A program made the translations under genes and the position numbers. Shown here piece after piece: positions 50,193 through 53,139 of a stretch of DNA of 53,139 nucleotides. The first letter of the stretch is position 1; every line of letters starts with the position of its first letter. This DNA is from Nitrososphaeraceae archaeon (GTDB lineage: Archaea > Thermoproteota > Nitrososphaeria > Nitrososphaerales > Nitrososphaeraceae): positions 1-53,139 of the forward strand of contig JAJPHM010000036.1 of the NCBI GenBank assembly GCA_021325295.1, in the 5' to 3' direction. Below the pieces are notes generated by a model. It ran no database searches. It was not told where the DNA came from and was given only the letters and a program-made list of their open reading frames with translations.

Positions 50193-50436
50193 ATGATTTT
50201 ATTGTCAATTCTGCAGGCTGCAGACAATGAAAGCAGAGGGAGCCACCAAGACCGAGATAATGTACAAAAGTTATCTATCACACGATGCAACATAACGGTT
50301 TCTTGCAGTTCTGGCCTGTAAAGGCATTCTTGAGTATCTGCATGGAGCGAAAAGGTACAGGCCCACCTCTAAAGGATTGCAGCTTTTAGAGTCATATAGA
50401 AAAGATGGATGCTTGTGCCATCCTAAGTCTAGATAA
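50193..50436 (+). pseudogene. Remnant of an archaeal winged-helix regulator (HTH_45 type)
   Basis: ATG at 50193 gives MILLSILQAADNES. The next frame continues GATKTEIMYKSYLSHDAT, which is the signature helix-turn-helix of the archaeal HTH_45 family. A TAA (50293-50295) interrupts it, then RFLAVLACKGILEYLHGAKR and YRPTSKGLQLLESYRK follow in the same frame. One frameshift near 50235 and a stop (or a compensated indel) are needed. The complete family protein is about 90 residues and binds DNA as a dimer. The remnant converges on, and partly overlaps the antisense tail of, the broken nuclease gene. Confidence 0.75.
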
Positions 50437-51053
50437 TTTCCTTTCTTTGCCTCAAATACAAAAACAGAATCTTTTGTCCAAATTGTGTAGTCCAAGTCAA
50501 CCTGACCGGTATAGGTATCAATTAGTTGAATACCACTGTTTCTGTTCTCAAGGTAGATGTCGAATGTCCTTGAGGTTTACCTCATTCCAACAAAACATTC
50601 TTGTTTCCTTCCTGTTACAAGTTCAATCATCTTCTCATATATTCCATTGAACCTAAGTTCTTCCAGCACAGCATTTTCCAATACATTTTCAGAAAATGCA
50701 TCTTCTAAATATTGAAAGCCCTCTGGGCTATTGCCTGTCAGTTCAATGACATTTTCATGATATTCTATTCAGGTTCAAATAGGGACGGGGAAATTCTTTT
50801 TCATTAAATATGGCAAATGTACCTTCTCCAGTTCTTATTAGATATTTTTGGTCATCCTGGAGCACACGAGACTGCTGGTGCCAAAAATCGTGACAAATAT
50901 GCCGCGGTATTTTATGTTGGAATTATTTGCCATTCTTTAGAACAATATTTTCCAAATGGGATATCTTTAGGACTTCGCTAATTGCCTGAACATGCTGTCT
51001 AGTTTGCTATTCGAATTTTTATGACTTGATGAAAGGTTGAGAAGATCAATTGT
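50437..51053 (-). pseudogene. Remnant of a PD-(D/E)XK nuclease-like gene
   Basis: Reading right to left, four protein-like blocks join into one frame-broken gene of about 200 residues: LLNLSSSHKNSNSKLDSMF; AISEVLKISHLENIVLKNG; a long block SRVLQDDQKYLIRTGEGTFA with EKEFPRPYLNLNR; then ENVIELTGNSPEGFQYLEDA and LEELRFNGIYEKMIELVTGR. The last block is TFDIYLENRNSGIQLIDTYT, followed by VDLDYTIWTKDSVFVFEAKK. The D-x-D plus E-A-K spacing is the catalytic core of a restriction-type nuclease fold. Breaks: frameshifts near 50975 and 50765, and stops at 50923-50925 and 50577-50579. The sequence after EAKKGNYLDLGWHK is antisense to the regulator remnant. Confidence 0.68.
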
Positions 51054-51112
51054 TCACGACCTAGCTAACACACAGGGAAAAGCCTCTCCGAGATGTGTAC
51101 ATCGCCAATTTT

Positions 51113-51514
51113 TTAATTTATAGACAATAGTTTGTGGAGATTATCAGCCAACTGCCTGACAGACATTGGCTTTGTCAAAAAGCAGGAGCCGCTCCAAGTT
51201 GGGAACATTTGGTTATAAGTATCTAAATAGCTAGTAAAAGCTGTAAAAAAGCACATCTTTGTTTTTGAAGAGCTTATCCTGTCTTTTATCATAGAGTAAA
51301 GCATAAAGCCATCTATGTTGGGCATCCTCAGATCCAAGACAATCAAATCGTATTCGCTCAGGTCTTTCATAGCCAAAATTTCCTCGGGGTTTGAGACAAT
51401 ATCAACAGAAAAGCCATGACGTTGAAGGCCTTTCTGGACAACATTTAAGATGTCAGGTTCATCATCCACATAAAGCAATCGCACTACTTTCTGAGCTGTT
51501 GAAGTCAATCGCAT
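51113..51514 (-). CDS. Stand-alone response-regulator receiver
   Basis: 133 residues, essentially one receiver domain. LLYVDDEPDILNVV provides the acidic pair, LIVLDLRMPNIDGF the phospho-acceptor Asp, FFTAF the switch Thr, and FLTKPMS the conserved Lys. No output domain. It may act CheY-like by protein contact or phosphorelay. It is transcribed in the same direction as a second receiver gene 106 bp upstream. No histidine kinase is in the window. Confidence 0.88.
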   Translation of the reverse strand: MRLTSTAQKVVRLLYVDDEPDILNVVQKGLQRHGFSVDIVSNPEEILAMKDLSEYDLIVLDLRMPNIDGFMLYSMIKDRISSSKTKMCFFTAFTSYLDTYNQMFPTWSGSCFLTKPMSVRQLADNLHKLLSIN

Positions 51515-51620
51515 AATCTCCTATATTGTTTCCTTGCGGTTTTCTTTTGAACCATATCAATCCACACTTGTAATAATCAATAGCTTCAGTAACTAAAAAT
51601 CTGGCAAGCTGAGAATCCTG

Positions 51621-52088
51621 CTAATAAGGCACAAAAGGAATGCCTTGAAGATAATCCTTTCTAAGCAGAGAAGCGATGGTGCGAGTGGATACTGGCTTGA
51701 CTATGATGCAGTTGCCATTCCAATTAGGATATCTCTCATTTACCAAGTTTGAGTAGCGGTCCGTTGCCGTGACAAAATACACACGAGCGATATCGTCCAT
51801 CTTACGTAATTTTTCATATAACTCTATGCCATCCATCTTTGGCATCTTTACATCCAACAGTAGAAAGTCGTAGGTATCGGCAGAGAATAGTTTCAGAGCC
51901 TCTTCAGGGTCATTGTATATGTCGACTTCAAAGCCTTCCTTCTCTAGTCCCATCTTTATGACCCTTGTTGTGTCAGGCTCGTCATCTACTACAAGGACTG
52001 ATAACGCAGAACTCCCGCCGTAATTATTACCATTATCATCGATATTTGGTCTTGCTCTTGGCTGCTCAAGCATAGAAGCACTTTTCAC
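51621..52088 (-). CDS. Stand-alone response-regulator receiver
   Basis: 155 residues: a disordered ~28-residue start (Asn/Gly-rich), then a receiver domain with VLVVDDEPDTTRVI, FLLLDVKMPKMDGIELYEKL, YFVTAT and CIIVKPVS for the acidic pair, phospho-Asp, Thr and Lys. It ends without an output domain. It is similar in layout to the next gene downstream (both have a P-x-W-x-G-x-C segment before the Lys), so the two probably arose by tandem duplication. Confidence 0.88.
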   Translation of the reverse strand: MKSASMLEQPRARPNIDDNGNNYGGSSALSVLVVDDEPDTTRVIKMGLEKEGFEVDIYNDPEEALKLFSADTYDFLLLDVKMPKMDGIELYEKLRKMDDIARVYFVTATDRYSNLVNERYPNWNGNCIIVKPVSTRTIASLLRKDYLQGIPFVPY

Positions 52089-52234
52089 AATCCTAGTTAA
52101 CCGCCTAACTACTTAACTAGTTGGAATTCTTTGTAATATTCTGAACATACTGTACAACTTTCTCCCAATATCTAAAATCTGCATCAGTATCAAACTCTGC
52201 ATTAATGTTTAAAACTCTCCGAGGTCATGGCTGT

Positions 52235-52278
52235 TTGTATACACTGTGTTCATTTTATGACATTGTATACTTAAATAA
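52235..52278 (+). promoter_or_regulatory. Promoter with TTGTATAC direct repeats
   Basis: TTAAATAA (52271-52278) is centred 26 bp before the TTG start at 52301. TTGTATAC occurs twice, at 52235-52242 and 52263-52270, 28 bp apart and abutting the TATA box. A repeated word one turn-multiple apart next to the TATA box is a reasonable operator for a ribbon-helix-helix autorepressor, but that is inference. Confidence 0.42.
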
Positions 52279-52300
52279 TCGATTGAACAGTAAGCTTTGA

Positions 52301-52855
52301 TTGCCCAAGGCCAAATCTATGAACAAATCAGAGCGGAGGGTTCAGAGTAAGACTGCTACTTTTAGAATCGATGAGGCTCTCTTGAATGCTTTACAGCATG
52401 AAGCTGATATGAAGCAGATAAGTCTAAACACGCTGGCAAACCAGCTCTTTAGGGAGTATATTGAATGGTATGCCAATGCACCGAAGGCAGGGTATGTTAC
52501 GCTCAGAAAATCACTAGTCAATTTGATGTTTGATCGTCTAACAGACGATGAAATAATAGAGCTTGCAAAGGAAACTGCCAAAGAAACTAGGGACATTGTC
52601 ACTCTTATGACAAGTGAATATACGCTAGAATCTGCCCTGAACGTAATTGAGCATAAAGTAAGAATCTCCGGCTTTACATATAGAAGACAAGTGAGCGGCG
52701 ATCAATATACCTACATAATACACCACGATATGAATAGAAAGTGGTCGTTGTATTATGCAGGGTTATTCAAAGCAGAGTTTGAGCAATTAGGCAAGACAGA
52801 TTCAGAATTTACAGTTTCTGACAAGTCTCTGATATTTAAGGTAAGAGTAGATTAG
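52301..52855 (+). CDS. Ribbon-helix-helix-like protein (paralogue of 34399-34956)
   Basis: 184 residues with a TTG start supported by a TATA box 26 bp upstream (an ATG follows six codons later). The SKTATFRIDEALLNALQHEADMKQISLNTLANQLF segment is ribbon-helix-helix-like. The middle and C-terminal parts (EWYANAPKAGYVTLRKSLVNLMFDRLTDDEI, then YTYIIHHDMNRKWSLYYAGLFKAEF) align by eye with the 34.4 kb gene at Trp, Gly-x-Val-Thr, Arg-Leu, His-Asp and Trp-Ser-Leu-Tyr-Tyr. The conserved C-terminal half probably binds a ligand or partner. DNA binding is inferred from the N-terminal pattern only. Confidence 0.7.
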   Translation: MPKAKSMNKSERRVQSKTATFRIDEALLNALQHEADMKQISLNTLANQLFREYIEWYANAPKAGYVTLRKSLVNLMFDRLTDDEIIELAKETAKETRDIVTLMTSEYTLESALNVIEHKVRISGFTYRRQVSGDQYTYIIHHDMNRKWSLYYAGLFKAEFEQLGKTDSEFTVSDKSLIFKVRVD

Positions 52856-52948
52856 CGATATCATATGTCATAACATTATTTTGCGCGCCAGACTAACTTT
52901 GGTTGAGGTTGATCTTTACTCAACCTATTCTTTTTGCTCTGATCAGTT

Positions 52949-53139
52949 TCAATTGCGGCTCACATTACAAGCATTACAAACAATCTCTCTTCTGATAAGT
53001 CCCTTCCTCTGAAAGCACCTGTTGCAGACTTTTCTACTGCACAAACCACACATAGCACTATGAGCGGTACATGCAAACGAATTGCATATTTCGCACTTTA
53101 TGCTGTGATTTGAACAAAAGATAGCATTGCAAATATGAC
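52949..53139 (-). CDS. Cys-rich zinc-binding protein, partial (runs off the right edge)
   Basis: At least 63 residues of a minus-strand gene whose start lies beyond the window. It is packed with zinc-knuckle pairs: HICNAIFC, IKCEICNSFAC, MCGLCSRKVCNRC and IVCNAC, with His residues between. The C-x-x-C/C-x-x-H/C-x-x-C succession resembles cross-brace or treble-clef arrays such as RING, LIM or B-box fingers. The terminal codon is TGA (52949-52951). The long Cys pattern cannot arise by chance. The gap 52856-52948 shows nothing. Confidence 0.7.
   Translation of the reverse strand, partial: HICNAIFCSNHSIKCEICNSFACTAHSAMCGLCSRKVCNRCFQRKGLIRREIVCNACNVSRN

Overview
The window looks like part of the genome of an ammonia-oxidising archaeon of the Nitrososphaera type (Nitrososphaeria, formerly Thaumarchaeota). 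The evidence is a copper nitrite reductase with a fused C-terminal cupredoxin domain, the archaeal purine enzyme PurP, mannosyl-3-phosphoglycerate synthase, a TackOD1-type signalling protein, an MntR/NRAMP pair, an archaeal-type Hsp20, and many small conserved-looking zinc-binding proteins. Promoters follow a regular rule: a TATA box centred about 26 bp upstream of the start codon, giving leaderless or nearly leaderless mRNAs. I used this rule to move several starts and to support genes shorter than 60 codons. No rRNA, tRNA, CRISPR array, intact insertion sequence or ammonia monooxygenase gene was seen.

Layout. 0-10 kb: an exported protein, a divergent manganese regulator/transporter pair (mntR/mntH), small hypothetical and membrane proteins, a flavin-binding protein, a MarR-type regulator with a palindromic operator ahead of a 14-helix drug exporter, and a GltD-like oxidoreductase. 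10-15 kb: a likely operon of a membrane-anchored TackOD1 zinc-ribbon protein and a processive family 2 glycosyltransferase, then a secreted LysM + lytic transglycosylase protein, unexpected in a host without murein. 15-31 kb: mostly housekeeping genes (amidohydrolase/deaminase, HEAT protein, TatC, PurP, BFN nuclease, asparagine synthase, an mpgS-phosphatase osmolyte operon, a PhoD-like phosphatase, Hsp20), plus a strongly structured candidate RNA at 27.84 kb. 31-43 kb: tiny C2H2 and zinc-ribbon proteins, GNAT, ArsR, a ribbon-helix-helix family protein, NirK, a second candidate structured RNA just upstream of nirK, exported Ser/Thr/Asn-rich proteins and a single-domain flavodiiron-like protein.

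43.8-51.1 kb is different. Intact genes (AbrB, VOC, spherulin-4 hydrolase, zinc ribbon, winged helix) alternate with at least six reading frames broken by frameshifts or stops, including a PD-(D/E)XK nuclease remnant and a winged-helix regulator remnant. This is either a gene graveyard or a patch of poor sequence. The right end carries two stand-alone response-regulator receivers, a paralogue of the 34.4 kb ribbon-helix-helix protein, and a Cys-rich zinc protein running off the edge.

Possible shared roles: the glycosyltransferase, spherulin-4 hydrolase and TackOD1 protein could make, trim and control an exopolysaccharide. The transglycosylase, TatC and exported proteins suggest an active cell surface that interacts with neighbouring bacteria. 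mntR/mntH, MarR/MFS and mpgS/phosphatase are small self-contained stress modules.
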